Assembly: GCA_027005735.1 (NCBI GenBank)
Contig: JALTLF010000232.1
Span: forward strand, 1-32,715
DNA length: 32,715 nt
Reading direction: 5' to 3'
From: Chromatiales bacterium
GTDB lineage: Bacteria; Pseudomonadota; Gammaproteobacteria; CAMYNG01
Shown piece by piece: positions 17,025 through 26,624 of the stretch; within the stretch, counting starts at the first letter, position 1; the number at the start of each line of letters is the position of its first letter. The notes beneath the pieces are model-generated. The model saw only the letters and a program-made list of their open reading frames with translations. It did not search any database and was not told the DNA's origin. The translations under genes and the position numbers were made by a program.

Positions 17025-17269
17025 GTCTGTAGAAAAAGAAAACGATGTTGTGGTGTTGGTATTCGAGCGCGCGCGAAACCATTGAAACATTTTGCCGGCG
17101 TGGCATTGTCGGTCCATGACAAATCTGTAGACAGAGAATTCTGCAGGAGCGCCGCCTTCGGCGCGATTGTATGAATTGTTTGTTCGGGTATCGCGCCGAG
17201 GGCGGCGCTCCTACAGGTAATATTTCAAGCTTGCCTGGTTTTTTAACCTGCTGCTTAACAAGAAAATAG
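17025..17269. other. rplT-pheS intergenic region
   Basis: It holds the REP-type pair at 17141-17216 and otherwise nothing firmly assignable. Weak promoter-like boxes occur (TTGTCG near 17109 and TAGACA 16 bases later). No Phe-rich leader peptide like E. coli pheM was seen, so classical attenuation of pheST is not supported here. Confidence 0.4.
17141..17216. repeat. REP-type inverted pair (REPIN-like), copy 2
   Basis: The arms TGCAGGAGCGCCGCCTTCGG... (17142-17166) and its inverse (17191-17215) match copy 1 at 13608-13682, while the 24-base centre differs. Pairing of the two arms would give a long GC-rich hairpin in the pheS 5' region. Confidence 0.82.
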
Positions 17270-18292
<1,023 letters not shown>

Positions 18293-18304
18293 GTTTTTTA
18301 TAAA

Positions 18305-18612
18305 AGATATTTACCACGGGGAACACGGGGAACACGGGGCACACGGGGAAAATTTTTTTAATGGGTTAGAAAGCCATGGCGCGATCCCGGCAAGGGCGAG
18401 GCCATGGAATGATATGAATGAAAAGACATTTACCACGGGGAACACCGGGGACAAGCCGCCGTCATTCCGGGCGACGCCATGTTGCACATGGCGGAGACCC
18501 GGAATCCAGCCGGCCTGGCTTGCCTCGACACGTGGATTCCCGCTTACGCGGGAATGACGTCGGGTTTTTTCTTGTTGATTTTCCCCGTGTGCCCCGTGCT
18601 CCCCGTGGTTAA
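18305..18612. repeat. Composite palindromic repeat inserted between pheS and pheT
   Basis: The left end (18311-18352) is a run of ACGGGGAACAC-type units. The right end (18580-18612) is its inverse (TTTCCCCGTGTGCCCCGTG...). An extra direct copy of the left end (AGAYATTTACCACGGGGAAC) recurs at 18305 and 18424. Such CCACGGGGAACACGGGG repeats resemble intergenic repeats found in many bacterial genomes and give spurious GEHGEHG peptides. The 338-base gap contains no credible gene. Confidence 0.75.
18461..18558. repeat. Nested dRS3-like short palindromic element
   Basis: A 98-bp unit bounded by GTCATTCC and GGAATGAC lies inside the larger repeat. Its right end is ATTCCC-8 bases-GGGAAT (18536-18555), the exact layout of the dRS3 repeats known from Neisseria. 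An internal hairpin CGCCATG/CATGGCG lies near 18474-18493. No transposase is encoded. Confidence 0.65.
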
Positions 18613-18630
18613 CTTTACGAGACTTGATAC

Positions 18631-21006
18631 ATGAAATTCAGCGAACAATGGTTACGGGAGTGGGTCGATCCACCGGTGTCCACCGAGGAACTGGCGCACC
18701 AGCTCACCATGGCGGGCCTCGAGGTGGATGCCATCGAGCCCGTGGCGGGGGAGTTCAGCAAGGTGGTGGTGGCCGAGGTGAAGTCGGTCGAGGCCCATCC
18801 CGATGCCGACAGGCTGCGGGTCTGCCAGGTGGAGGCCGGGCAGGGCGAGCCCCTGCAGATCGTCTGCGGCGCGGCCAACGTGCGCGCCGGCCTGAAGGTG
18901 CCCTGCGCGCTGGTGGGCGCGAAACTGCCGGGCGATTTTCGCATCAAGAAATCCAGACTGCGCGGCGTGGCGTCCCACGGCATGCTGTGCTCCGAGCAGG
19001 AACTGGGGCTGGCGGAGAGCGCCGAGGGCCTCATGGAACTGCCGGCGGACGCGCCGGTGGGCGAGGACATTCGTGCTTATCTCGGCCTCGACGATCACGC
19101 CATCGAGCTGGGCCTCACCCCCAACCGCGGTGACTGCCTGAGCATCGCCGGCATCGCCCGCGAGACCGCCGTCCTCAATCGCCTCACCGCCCGGGGCCCG
19201 GACCTGGCGCCGGTGCCGCCGCGCCACGACGACACCCTGCGCGTCACCCTCAGCGCCGCCGAGGCCTGTCCCCACTACGCCGGGCGCATCGTGCGCAATG
19301 TCGACGTCGCCGCGCCCACGCCCCTGTGGATGGTGGAGCGCCTGCGCCGCAGCGGGATCCGCAGCCTCGGTCCGGTGGTGGACGTGACCAACTACGTGTT
19401 GCTGGAGCTGGGCCAGCCCATGCACGCCTTCGATCTGGACAAGCTGGAGGGCGACATCGACGTGCGCTTCGCCGATGCGGGCGAGGTACTCACCCTGCTG
19501 GACGGCCAGACCGTGAGTCTGGATGCCGATTCCCTGGTCATCGCCGACGCGGGCCGCGCCGTCGCCCTGGCGGGCATCATGGGCGGCGCCGGGACCGCCG
19601 TGGGCGACGATACCCGCGACATCTTCCTCGAGAGCGCCTTTTTCACCCCCGCGGCCATGGCCGGCAAGGCCCGCCGCGTCGGCTTGCACACGGATTCCTC
19701 CCACCGTTTCGAGCGCGGCGTCGCCCCGGATCTGCAGGTGGTGGCGCTGGAGCGCGCCACGGCCCTGCTGCTGGACATTTGCGGCGGCGAGCCGGGGCCC
19801 GTGGTGGAGGTGGGCGATGCCGCTGCACTGGCCACACGCGCCGCCGTGCCCCTGCGCCAGGAGCGTATCGCCCGCGTCCTCGGCCACGCGGTGCCCGACA
19901 AGGACGTGGAGGACATCCTGGGCCTGCTGGGCATGCGCCTCGAGGCGGCGAAGGACGGCTGGCAGGTGACGCCGCCGGCCTTCCGCTTCGATATCGCGCT
20001 GGAGGCGGATCTCATCGAGGAAGTGGGGCGGATCCGGGGCTACGATCGCCTGCCGGCCACGCGCCCGGTGGGCACCCTCGCCATGGCCCCGCGCACCGAG
20101 ACCCGCGTGACGCGCCGCGCCATGGCACAGGCCCTCGTGGCGCGGGGTTACCAGGAGGCCATCACCTACAGTTTCGTCGATCCCGGCCTGCGCGAGCTGC
20201 TGGATCCGGACGCCACGCCAGTGCCGCTGGCCAACCCCATTGCCAGCGACATGAGCGTCATGCGCACCAGCCTGTGGCCCGGCCTGGTGGCGGCGGCGCA
20301 ATATAACTTGCACCGCCAGCAGGAACGGCTAAAATTGTTCGAGTATGGCCTGAAGTTTATTTCACAAGATTCTGAAATTCTTCAAGATTACGTGATTTCC
20401 GGTGTCGTCACGGGCCGCCGCCTCCCGGAACAGTGGGGCGCGGGGCGCGAGATGGCGGACTTCTACGACATCAAGGGTGACGTGGAGGCCCTGCTGGCGC
20501 TGGGGCGGCACACGGACGTGGAATTCGAGGCGGCCGGCCACCCGGCGTTGCACCCCGGCCAGAGCGCCCGTCTGCGCTTCGGCGGCCAGGCGGGGGGCTG
20601 GATCGGCCGGCTGCATCCGGCACTGGAGAAAAAGCTCGATCTGCCGCTAAAGCTGTACGTGTTTGAAATTTCAGCGGAATACCTGTCCAGGGCGCAGGTT
20701 CCGGCGTTTCAGCCCCTGTCGCGCTACCCCGCCATCCGGCGCGACATAGCGCTGGAAGTGGACGAGACGGTCTCCTACGGCGCCCTGGCGCGGTGTATCC
20801 GCGAGGCCGGCCCGGAATGGCTGCGCAAAGTTGAAATTTTCGACGAGTATAGGGGCGAAGGTATTGATTCTGGACGAAAAAGTGTCGCGATAGGCTTGAC
20901 CTTACAGGATCTTTCGCGCACTCTTACAGAGGATGTTGTGAGCCAGGCCATGAACGAAATTCTGGCAAAAGTACAAGAACAGTTTGGGGCTACTCTGAGA
21001 GACTAA
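18631..21006 (+). CDS. pheT: Phenylalanyl-tRNA synthetase beta subunit
   Basis: A 791-aa beta subunit of normal bacterial length. The N-terminal EMAP-like OB tRNA-binding domain lies at about 40-150 ([23 protein letters not shown]). The B3/B4 editing domain and B5 domain follow in the middle, with [23 protein letters not shown] and the SSHRFERGV motif. The C-terminal anticodon-binding FDX-ACB fold starts at about 698 ([17 protein letters not shown]). The ATG is not preceded by a strong ribosome site; TTTACGAGAC is the best match. Two internal patches, about 20300-20405 and 20830-21000, are strikingly AT-richer than the rest although the frame is intact. Confidence 0.97.
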   Translation: MKFSEQWLREWVDPPVSTEELAHQLTMAGLEVDAIEPVAGEFSKVVVAEVKSVEAHPDADRLRVCQVEAGQGEPLQIVCGAANVRAGLKVPCALVGAKLPGDFRIKKSRLRGVASHGMLCSEQELGLAESAEGLMELPADAPVGEDIRAYLGLDDHAIELGLTPNRGDCLSIAGIARETAVLNRLTARGPDLAPVPPRHDDTLRVTLSAAEACPHYAGRIVRNVDVAAPTPLWMVERLRRSGIRSLGPVVDVTNYVLLELGQPMHAFDLDKLEGDIDVRFADAGEVLTLLDGQTVSLDADSLVIADAGRAVALAGIMGGAGTAVGDDTRDIFLESAFFTPAAMAGKARRVGLHTDSSHRFERGVAPDLQVVALERATALLLDICGGEPGPVVEVGDAAALATRAAVPLRQERIARVLGHAVPDKDVEDILGLLGMRLEAAKDGWQVTPPAFRFDIALEADLIEEVGRIRGYDRLPATRPVGTLAMAPRTETRVTRRAMAQALVARGYQEAITYSFVDPGLRELLDPDATPVPLANPIASDMSVMRTSLWPGLVAAAQYNLHRQQERLKLFEYGLKFISQDSEILQDYVISGVVTGRRLPEQWGAGREMADFYDIKGDVEALLALGRHTDVEFEAAGHPALHPGQSARLRFGGQAGGWIGRLHPALEKKLDLPLKLYVFEISAEYLSRAQVPAFQPLSRYPAIRRDIALEVDETVSYGALARCIREAGPEWLRKVEIFDEYRGEGIDSGRKSVAIGLTLQDLSRTLTEDVVSQAMNEILAKVQEQFGATLRD

Positions 21007-21010
21007 TCAC

Positions 21011-21313
21011 ATGGCGCTGACGAAGGCCGACATGGCAGAACGCCTGTTCGAGGAACTGGGGCTGAACAAGCGGGAAGCCAAGGAACTGGTAGAAATGTTC
21101 TTCGAGGAAGTTCGCCACGCCCTGGAAACGGGCCGCCAGGTGAAGCTTTCCGGCTTTGGAAACTTCGATTTGCGGGACAAGAAGCAACGCCCCGGGAGAA
21201 ACCCTAAAACCGGTGAGGAAATACCCATTACCGCGCGTCGCGTGGTGACCTTTCGCCCGGGACAGAAACTCAAGGCGCGCGTAGAAGCCTATGCTGGAAC
21301 CATCGAACAATAA
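21011..21313 (+). CDS. ihfA: Integration host factor alpha subunit
   Basis: A 100-aa DNA-bending protein of the HU/IHF family, forming a heterodimer with IhfB. It starts [20 protein letters not shown] and has [26 protein letters not shown], where the beta arm with its intercalating proline lies, then [13 protein letters not shown]. It begins four bases after the pheT stop, as in other gammaproteobacteria (pheST-ihfA), so it is probably cotranscribed with pheT. Alpha is preferred over beta by this context and by [13 protein letters not shown]. Confidence 0.96.
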   Translation: MALTKADMAERLFEELGLNKREAKELVEMFFEEVRHALETGRQVKLSGFGNFDLRDKKQRPGRNPKTGEEIPITARRVVTFRPGQKLKARVEAYAGTIEQ

Positions 21314-21647
21314 CGAACTACCACCGATACCCGGCAAGCGCTACTTCACCATCGGTGAGGTCAGCGAGCTGTGCGACGTCAAGCCGCACGTGCTGCGCTA
21401 CTGGGAACAGGAATTTCCCCAGCTCAAGCCGGTCAAGCGCCGCGGCAACCGCCGTTACTACCAGCGCCAGGACGTCATCATGATCCGCCAGATCCGCAGC
21501 CTGCTCTACGAGCAGGGCTACACCATCGGTGGCGCCCGCCTGCAACTCACCGAGTCCGGCGCCCGCGGTAACGGCAAGATCGACATGACCGTCATCCGCG
21601 AACTGCGCAGTGAGCTGGAAGACATCCTCAAGCTGCTGGACACCTGA
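21291..21647 (+). CDS. MerR-family transcriptional regulator downstream of ihfA
   Basis: A 118-aa protein with an N-terminal MerR winged helix-turn-helix: [22 protein letters not shown] at about 18-39, then [14 protein letters not shown] short C-terminal coiled coil ([15 protein letters not shown]) would dimerise it. There is no ligand-binding domain and no metal-binding cysteine pattern. The start overlaps the end of ihfA by 23 bases, so translation is probably coupled. A small MerR-like gene at this position is conserved in many proteobacteria and its target is not generally known. No clear intrinsic terminator was found after it. Confidence 0.88.
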   Translation: MLEPSNNNELPPIPGKRYFTIGEVSELCDVKPHVLRYWEQEFPQLKPVKRRGNRRYYQRQDVIMIRQIRSLLYEQGYTIGGARLQLTESGARGNGKIDMTVIRELRSELEDILKLLDT

Positions 21648-21707
21648 TCCGGCCTGCTGCGGGCCAAAATCCGTCCCCCGACGTTTCGTTTTCCCGCCGT
21701 GGTGCGG

Positions 21708-21713
21708 TATGAT
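21708..21713 (+). promoter_or_regulatory. Possible -10 element of tRNA-Pro promoter
   Basis: TATGAT at 21708-21713 is followed by AGCGCCCGCC, a GC-rich discriminator typical of stringently controlled stable-RNA promoters. It lies 41 bases before the tRNA. No good -35 box is present at the normal distance, so confidence is limited. Confidence 0.4.
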
Positions 21714-21754
21714 AGCGCCCGCCCCGCGGGGCACCCAATCAGTTCCATCCTTTT

Positions 21755-21833
<79 letters not shown>

Positions 21834-21943
21834 CTCCGTGATTTCGGTTCCCGCCTACGTCCCTGTAGGTCAGGCCAGCCGGGCATCCCTGCCCGGCGTT
21901 CCTCGGGCTGCGAAAGTCCACTGGACTTTCGGTCCCTCGTCAC

Positions 21944-21960
21944 CCTCTCGCCCCGACCAA
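21944..21960 (+). repeat. Copy of the tRNA-Pro 3' end (1)
   Basis: These 17 bases are identical to the end of the tRNA-Pro gene (21816-21832), including the CCA and one base beyond. The rest of the tRNA is absent, so it is not a gene. It may be an att-like remnant or a repeat seeded by the tRNA end. Confidence 0.75.
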
Positions 21961-22093
21961 CAAAACCAGTAACGAGTTGCGAGGGTCGAGGATTTTGATC
22001 CCCGCCCCCTGTCCCCCGCCCTGAGGGCGGGGGGACCCGGATACCTGTATCCAGGCAGCCAGAAACGCCACTGGACTTTCGGTCCCTCGTCAC

Positions 22094-22110
22094 CCTCTCG
22101 CCCCGACCAA
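22094..22110 (+). repeat. Copy of the tRNA-Pro 3' end (2)
   Basis: Identical 17-base match to the tRNA-Pro 3' end, in the second tandem unit after the tRNA. Confidence 0.75.
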
Positions 22111-22342
22111 CAAAACCAGTAACGAGTTGCAAGGGTCGAGGATTTTAATCCCCGTCCCCTCTCCCCCGCCCTGAGGGCGGGGGTACGGCTGTTTCGGGAT
22201 CCGTGCCGTCAATCCCGCGCAGCTGGCTAAATGTTGGTTCCCTCTCTCTTCGAAACCTCGATGCCCTGCCGGGATGGGAAGGTATAACGGGGCCTGGTAA
22301 AACGGTTCCCTCTCCCTTTGGGAGAGGGACAGGGTGAGGGGA

Positions 22343-22900
22343 TCAAAATCCTCGAACCTGTGACTCCGGCACCCGCAGGGTGAGGGTATTGCCGCGCTGG
22401 GTGAATTCCAGGTGCTTGAGGAAGCTCATGCCGAGCAGGACTTCGTCGCCCTCGACGTTGGGATTGATGGAGGCGTCGATGTCGCGCAGTTCGATGGCGC
22501 CGAGGCGGATGCTGTCGATGCGCGTGCGATAACCGGAGGCAGTGCCGTTGGCGGTCTGGAAGAAGACCACCGGGCCCTTTTCCAGCCCCAGGCGGGTGGC
22601 AAGGGCCAGCGGCACCGAGACGTCGCTGGCGCCGGTGTCGAGCAGGAAGGTGACGTCCTTGCCGTTGATGCTGCCGGTGGCCACGTAATGGCCGTAGCGG
22701 TTGCGCTGCAATACGACCTCGCGCGCGCCGTCGGCGGCGAGCTGGCTCGCCACGCGCGGGTTGGGGTTGTACTGGCGCTCGAGGATGTTGCCGAACAGCA
22801 GGGTCAGCAGGCCAAGGCCGAGGATCCACATGGCGTAGTACATGCCCGCGCCCATGCGGCGGTTGGCCTTGTCATCCTCCGGGTTTTGATCGTTCATCAT
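22343..22900 (-). CDS. Membrane-anchored retropepsin-like aspartic protease (clan AA)
   Basis: A 185-aa protein from ATG 22900, chosen because CGGAG lies about 8 bases upstream; a longer frame to 22927 lacks this. An N-terminal membrane helix (about residues 20-38) anchors it. A single retropepsin-type domain follows with the catalytic FLLDTGASDV (Asp88) and LLGMSFL near 155. Such proteins are expected to act as homodimers, each supplying one Asp, on the periplasmic side. They belong to a family common in proteobacteria (TIGR02281-like). The substrate is unknown. The last residues (RGF) and the stop lie inside the neighbouring repeat block, so its 3' end was probably rebuilt when the repeat inserted. 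Confidence 0.85.
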   Translation of the reverse strand: MMNDQNPEDDKANRRMGAGMYYAMWILGLGLLTLLFGNILERQYNPNPRVASQLAADGAREVVLQRNRYGHYVATGSINGKDVTFLLDTGASDVSVPLALATRLGLEKGPVVFFQTANGTASGYRTRIDSIRLGAIELRDIDASINPNVEGDEVLLGMSFLKHLEFTQRGNTLTLRVPESQVRGF

Positions 22901-23153
22901 GGTGTTTCTCCGATCTCCTGCCGGCATCCTCCCATACTTCCCTTCGGCCCGGCAACGGCATCCTGCGACTGTGACGGGCCTGTCATTTTGCCTGTGACCG
23001 ACGTCGGGTTTCCGACGCCGGTGGCGATATGCGGTTTAAGCCGCTGATTTGCAAGGCCCGCGGGATGGCGGTGAAATTTTCCTTAACTCATTGAAAAACA
23101 AGACGCTAATTAGCCTGAGACTTCAAGACGGATGAACGGAGAAGGACAGGCCA
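22901..23153. other. Divergent intergenic region between the retropepsin-like and PagP-like genes
   Basis: About 250 bases with no gene. A small hairpin CGTCGG-GTTT-CCGACG is at 23002-23017. The AT-richer part around 23080-23115 probably holds the promoter of the downstream + strand gene, but no box pair is convincing. Confidence 0.35.
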
Positions 23154-23651
23154 ATGGGTGGACGACATCTCACAGGGATCCTGGTGGCAATGCTCCTGCT
23201 GGGTGCCGTGCCGGCATGGGGCTCGGAGCAGTTGCATCTCATTGTCAGCGGCAGGACCTACCATTTCGAGGACCGCAACTTCAACGAGTCCAACTGGGGC
23301 CTGGGCCTGGAATACCAGTTCGCGCGTCGCGAGCAATGGATCCCCTTCATGACCGCCACGGCCTTTCTCGACAGCAACAAGCAGTGGTCGAAGTACGTCG
23401 GCGGCGGCGGCCGTTACCGCTTTGAACTGGGCGAGGAGGGCGTCTTTACCTGGTTTGACGTGGGCGTCATCGGTTTTTTCATGACCCGCAAGGACTATCG
23501 CGACAACGAGCCCTTCGTGGGGGTGTTGCCCTTCGTCTCCGCGGGCAACGACTTCATGTCGGTGAACGCCACCTACATTCCGCGCGTCACGCCCAAGTCC
23601 GTGCCGCTGGTGTACGTGCAGGTGATGTTCCGCCTGGCGGAGTTCGACTGA
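23154..23651 (+). CDS. PagP-like outer-membrane beta-barrel (possible lipid A acyltransferase)
   Basis: A 165-aa protein with a clear signal peptide (about 1-24, cleavage after AWG-S). The mature part is about 141 aa, close to PagP in size. By-eye comparison with E. coli PagP aligns its catalytic Asp-Ser (FKDSWNKW) with FLDSNKQW (Asp73, Ser74). The catalytic His may match His28 with a 2-residue gap. LPFVSAG...NATYIP near 125-143 matches PagP LPLASVG...MTYIP. PagP moves palmitate from phospholipid to lipid A in the outer membrane. The alternating hydrophobic pattern suits a small barrel. Similarity is distant and activity is inferred. Upstream GGAGAAGGAC gives a good ribosome site. The gene lies between two direct-repeat blocks. 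Confidence 0.6.
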   Translation: MGGRHLTGILVAMLLLGAVPAWGSEQLHLIVSGRTYHFEDRNFNESNWGLGLEYQFARREQWIPFMTATAFLDSNKQWSKYVGGGGRYRFELGEEGVFTWFDVGVIGFFMTRKDYRDNEPFVGVLPFVSAGNDFMSVNATYIPRVTPKSVPLVYVQVMFRLAEFD

Positions 23652-24028
23652 CGGATCGGCATCACGGCGTTCGGCCCGGCGGGCAGTCAGCCGGGAATGT
23701 TTCCAAAACAGTAGCGAGTTGCGAGTGGTGAGGGCTAAGGATCTGATCCCCGCCCCCTGTCCCCCGCCCTGAGGGCGGGGGGACCCAGATACCTGTATCC
23801 AGGCAGCCAGAAACGCCGCTGGACTTTCGGTTCCTCGTCACCCTCTCGCCCCGACCAACAAAATCAGTAACGAGTTGCAAGGGCCGAGGATTTGATCCCC
23901 GCCCTGAGGGCGGGGGTACGGCTGTTTCGGGATCCGTGCCGTCAGTCCCGCGCAGTTGGCTAAATGTCGGTTCCCTCTCCCTTTGGGAGAGGGTCAGGGT
24001 GAGGGGATCAGATCCTCGCTCCTCACCT
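23652..24028. repeat. Repeat-rich intergenic region with direct-repeat block 2
   Basis: Bases 23706-24018 repeat 21968-22354 in the same orientation. They include the 33-base spacer with one mismatch (23783-23815), the GGGCGGGGG hairpin, the tRNA-Pro tail, and the end TCCCTTTGGGAGAGGG...GATCCTCG. Block 1 carries about 60 extra bases between two GGTTCCCTCTC copies, consistent with a deletion in block 2. No gene is present. Confidence 0.8.
23842..23858 (+). repeat. Copy of the tRNA-Pro 3' end (3)
   Basis: Identical 17-base match to the tRNA-Pro 3' end, about 2 kb from the tRNA and inside direct-repeat block 2. Confidence 0.75.
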
Positions 24029-24937
24029 TCACTTCTCGTCCGCCGTCCCATCCCGGTAGCGCAACAGCAGATCCTCGTAGGCGTCGATGCGCCGATCGCG
24101 CAGGAAGGGCCAGATCCGCCGCACGGCCTCGCTGCGCGCCATGTCGATGTCGCAGCTGAGTACCGTGGTCCGGGGCGCGTCGTCGGCGCGCGCCAGGACT
24201 TCACCCTGCGGGCCACAGGCGAAGCTGTTGCCCCAGAAGGCAATGCCCGCGGCATCGTCACCGGGACGGGCTTCGAAACCGCAGCGGTTGCAGGCGAGCA
24301 GGGGCAGGGCATTGGCCACCGCGTGGCCGCGTTGCACGGTCACCCAGGCCTCCAGCTGGCGGGCCTTCTCGTCCGCGTCGTCGGCCGGGTCCCAGCCGAT
24401 GGCGGTGGGGTAGAGCAGCAGTTGCGCGCCGGCGAGGCTCATGAGGCGCGCGGCCTCCGGGAACCACTGGTCCCAGCACACCAGCACGCCGAGGCGACCC
24501 ACCGAGGTATCGACGGGGGCGAAACCGAGATCCCCCGGCGTGAAATAGAACTTCTCGTGGTAGCCCGGATCGTCGGGGATGTGCATCTTGCGGTAGCGGC
24601 CCGCGAGGCGCCCGTGATCCAGGACCACGGTGGTGTTGTGGTAGAGGCCTGCGTCGCGTCGTTCGAACAGCGAGCCGACGATGACCAGTTTCAGTTCCGC
24701 GGCCAGTTCCGCGAGCCAGTCGGTGGTGGGGCCGGGAACGGGCTCGGCGAGATCGAAGTTGGCGGTGTCTTCCACCTGGCAGAAGTAGGGCGTGGCGTGC
24801 AGTTCCTGCAACAGCACCAGCTGCGCGCCCCGCGAGGCAGCCTTGCGGATGGCGTCGGCGGTGGTGGCCCGGTTGGCCGCAGGATCCGCTTCGCAGGGGT
24901 GCTGAATGAGGGCAGTGTGCAGGATCGCGGGTTTCAC
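24029..24937 (-). CDS. aguB: N-carbamoylputrescine amidohydrolase
   Basis: A 302-aa nitrilase-superfamily enzyme that hydrolyses N-carbamoylputrescine to putrescine, CO2 and ammonia, the last step of the agmatine route. The catalytic triad is visible as Glu45 (LQELHATPYF), Lys117 (YRKMHIPDDPGYHEKFYF) and Cys154 (VCWDQWFPEAAR). The PDDPGYHEKFYF stretch is characteristic of AguB. The start is GTG at 24937, with GAGG upstream. The partner aguA is on the same strand but separated by an oppositely oriented lipoprotein gene, so the two are not a simple operon. The 3' end abuts repeat block 2. Confidence 0.94.
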   Translation of the reverse strand: MKPAILHTALIQHPCEADPAANRATTADAIRKAASRGAQLVLLQELHATPYFCQVEDTANFDLAEPVPGPTTDWLAELAAELKLVIVGSLFERRDAGLYHNTTVVLDHGRLAGRYRKMHIPDDPGYHEKFYFTPGDLGFAPVDTSVGRLGVLVCWDQWFPEAARLMSLAGAQLLLYPTAIGWDPADDADEKARQLEAWVTVQRGHAVANALPLLACNRCGFEARPGDDAAGIAFWGNSFACGPQGEVLARADDAPRTTVLSCDIDMARSEAVRRIWPFLRDRRIDAYEDLLLRYRDGTADEK

Positions 24938-25091
24938 GCCGGGCCTCGGATCAATACGCAGAAGGCGGGATTATAGCCCCGCCACCCTGTCCTGTCCCCG
25001 CCCGCCTGCGTGCTGGCCCGATGCCACGGGCTTTGTTATCGTTGTGCCTGTTTGCAAGCCACGGGAACAAGAAGGGACCAGAGGACCACGC

Positions 25092-25487
25092 ATGCGCATA
25101 TTGCTGATCGTACTTCTCACCGGGATGCTGGGTATCACGGCCTGTTCCACCACGGATCCCGGCAAGACCGTGGGCGTTGCCACGCGCGCCTATGAACGCG
25201 CCATCCGCTGGGGCAACATCGAGGCTGCCGAGCGTTTCCGGCGCGAGCCGGATCCCCGCTGGACGCCCGAGGTACGCAAGCGCCTGGAAACCATCCGCGT
25301 GACCAGCTACCAGGTGCTGTTTTCCACCATCGAGCCGGACGAACAGCACATGAGCCAGACCGTGCGCATCAAGTACTACGTGGATGCCGACATCGTGGAG
25401 CGCACCCTGCGCGACCAGCAGCGCTGGGAGTACGATCCTGAGGTCAAGCAGTGGTACATCGTCAGCGATCTTCCCCTGTTCCCCTGA
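25092..25487 (+). CDS. Small lipoprotein of unknown function
   Basis: A 131-aa protein from ATG 25092; the open frame further upstream overlaps the aguB promoter region and is not protein-like. It has a lipoprotein signal peptide with lipobox ITAC (Cys at about residue 19), so it should be lipidated and carried to the outer membrane, for which LolC/LolD are also encoded in this window. The mature part contains AYERAIRWGNIEAAERFRR and a C-terminal alpha/beta pattern ending WYIVSDLPLFP. I recognise it only as similar to hypothetical lipoproteins of gammaproteobacteria, perhaps with an NTF2-like fold. It is transcribed divergently from aguB and convergently with aguA. Confidence 0.8.
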   Translation: MRILLIVLLTGMLGITACSTTDPGKTVGVATRAYERAIRWGNIEAAERFRREPDPRWTPEVRKRLETIRVTSYQVLFSTIEPDEQHMSQTVRIKYYVDADIVERTLRDQQRWEYDPEVKQWYIVSDLPLFP

Positions 25488-25552
25488 CAGCTTCGTTACC
25501 CGTCACCCGTCACCTGGCAGGGTTTCCCGGGCCGTGCTCGTCCCCGTGACTC

Positions 25553-26620
25553 TCACTCATCAGGATTCGTCTTCAGCACGCCGCGTCCCAGCTGCAGGGT
25601 GGCGCAGTGGATGCTGCCGGACTGGGTGATGAGGGGGCGCGCATCCACGCCAAGGATGCTGCGCGAGGGGAACACCTGCTTGAGGCGTCGGCGCGCCGTG
25701 GCATCGGCGGGATCGCCGTACTGCGGCACGATCACCGCGTCGTTGATGATGAGAAAGTTGGCGTAGCTGGCGGGCAGGGGGCGGCCCGCCTCGTCGCAGA
25801 TAGCCGCCGGCAGCGGCAGGTGCACGTGCCGGTACGTATCGGGGGGGAAGACGGCTTCCACTTCCGCGCGCAGGGCGGCCAGCTCGGCGTAATTGGTGTC
25901 CCCGGGATCCTCGCAGGTGGCCAGGGCCAGGCTGCGTGGCCCGCAGAAGCGCACCAGCATGTCGATGTGCCCATCGGTGTCGTCCCCGGCGAGGCGCGTG
26001 TGGCTGAACCACACCACCCGTTTCATGCCCAGTTCGTGTTTCAGGCGTTGCTCGATGAGGCCCTTGTCCGCGTCGGGGTGGCGCCCCGGGTGAAGCAGGC
26101 ACTGGCGCGAAGTGATGAGGGTGCCGGCGCCGTCGGTGTCGATGCTGCCGCCTTCGAGGACGAAGTCGATCTCGCGCAGGGGCGCGCGGAACAGATCCTG
26201 CCGGGCGAGGCGGCCGGCGGCGGCATCGTCGAGGTCGGCCTCGTACTTGCCGCCCCAGCCGTTGAAGGTGAATTTGGCCAGTAGCGCCTGACCGCCGCTC
26301 GCCAGGCTCAGGGGGCCGTAGTCGCGGATCCAGGTGTCGTTGGTGGGGATCTCCACGAGCCTGACGCCCGGCGGGATGTCCGCGGCCGCGAGTTGGCCGG
26401 CCACATGCCCGCGGTGCTCGGCGTCGTAGCACAGGATGATCACCGGCTCATGCGCGCAGATGGCGCGGGTCAGGTGGAGGTAGGTGGTCTCGATGGCCTC
26501 GAGCTGATCGGCCCAGTCGGACCGGGGATGGGGCCAGGTGAGCAGCACCGCGTCCTGGCGCGCCCACTCGGGCTCGAGGGCGTGCCCCCGGAGACGGCTC
26601 ACGCGCGGCGAGGGCGGCAC
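25553..26620 (-). CDS. aguA: Agmatine deiminase
   Basis: A 355-aa member of the peptidylarginine-deiminase-like agmatine deiminase family. It converts agmatine to N-carbamoylputrescine and ammonia, the substrate for AguB. Visible motifs are WPHPRSDW near the N terminus, NDTWIRDYGP (guanidine binding), FNGWGGKY, EGGSIDTDGAG, DGHIDMLVRF and the catalytic GSIHCATLQL (Cys about 339). The GTG start at 26620 is four bases after the stop of the upstream small gene, suggesting coupled translation from the promoter at 27048-27076. Length is typical. Confidence 0.94.
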   Translation of the reverse strand: MPPSPRVSRLRGHALEPEWARQDAVLLTWPHPRSDWADQLEAIETTYLHLTRAICAHEPVIILCYDAEHRGHVAGQLAAADIPPGVRLVEIPTNDTWIRDYGPLSLASGGQALLAKFTFNGWGGKYEADLDDAAAGRLARQDLFRAPLREIDFVLEGGSIDTDGAGTLITSRQCLLHPGRHPDADKGLIEQRLKHELGMKRVVWFSHTRLAGDDTDGHIDMLVRFCGPRSLALATCEDPGDTNYAELAALRAEVEAVFPPDTYRHVHLPLPAAICDEAGRPLPASYANFLIINDAVIVPQYGDPADATARRRLKQVFPSRSILGVDARPLITQSGSIHCATLQLGRGVLKTNPDE

Positions 26621-26624
26621 GGGC

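Noticed and set aside
17025-17269. pheM-like leader peptide and attenuator before pheS
   Set aside because: No short ORF rich in Phe codons and no terminator/antiterminator pair was visible.
18652-20313. 553-aa antisense ORF over pheT
   Set aside because: Same GC-driven shadow; no recognisable domain and low-complexity composition.
21918-22183. Tandem repeats after tRNA-Pro considered as a CRISPR array
   Set aside because: Units are over 100 bp, only two in tandem, contain tRNA tails, and have no regular spacers or cas genes.
23002-23017. Hairpin CGTCGG/CCGACG before the PagP-like gene as a terminator or operator
   Set aside because: Short, no T tract, and such hairpins are expected by chance in GC-rich DNA.
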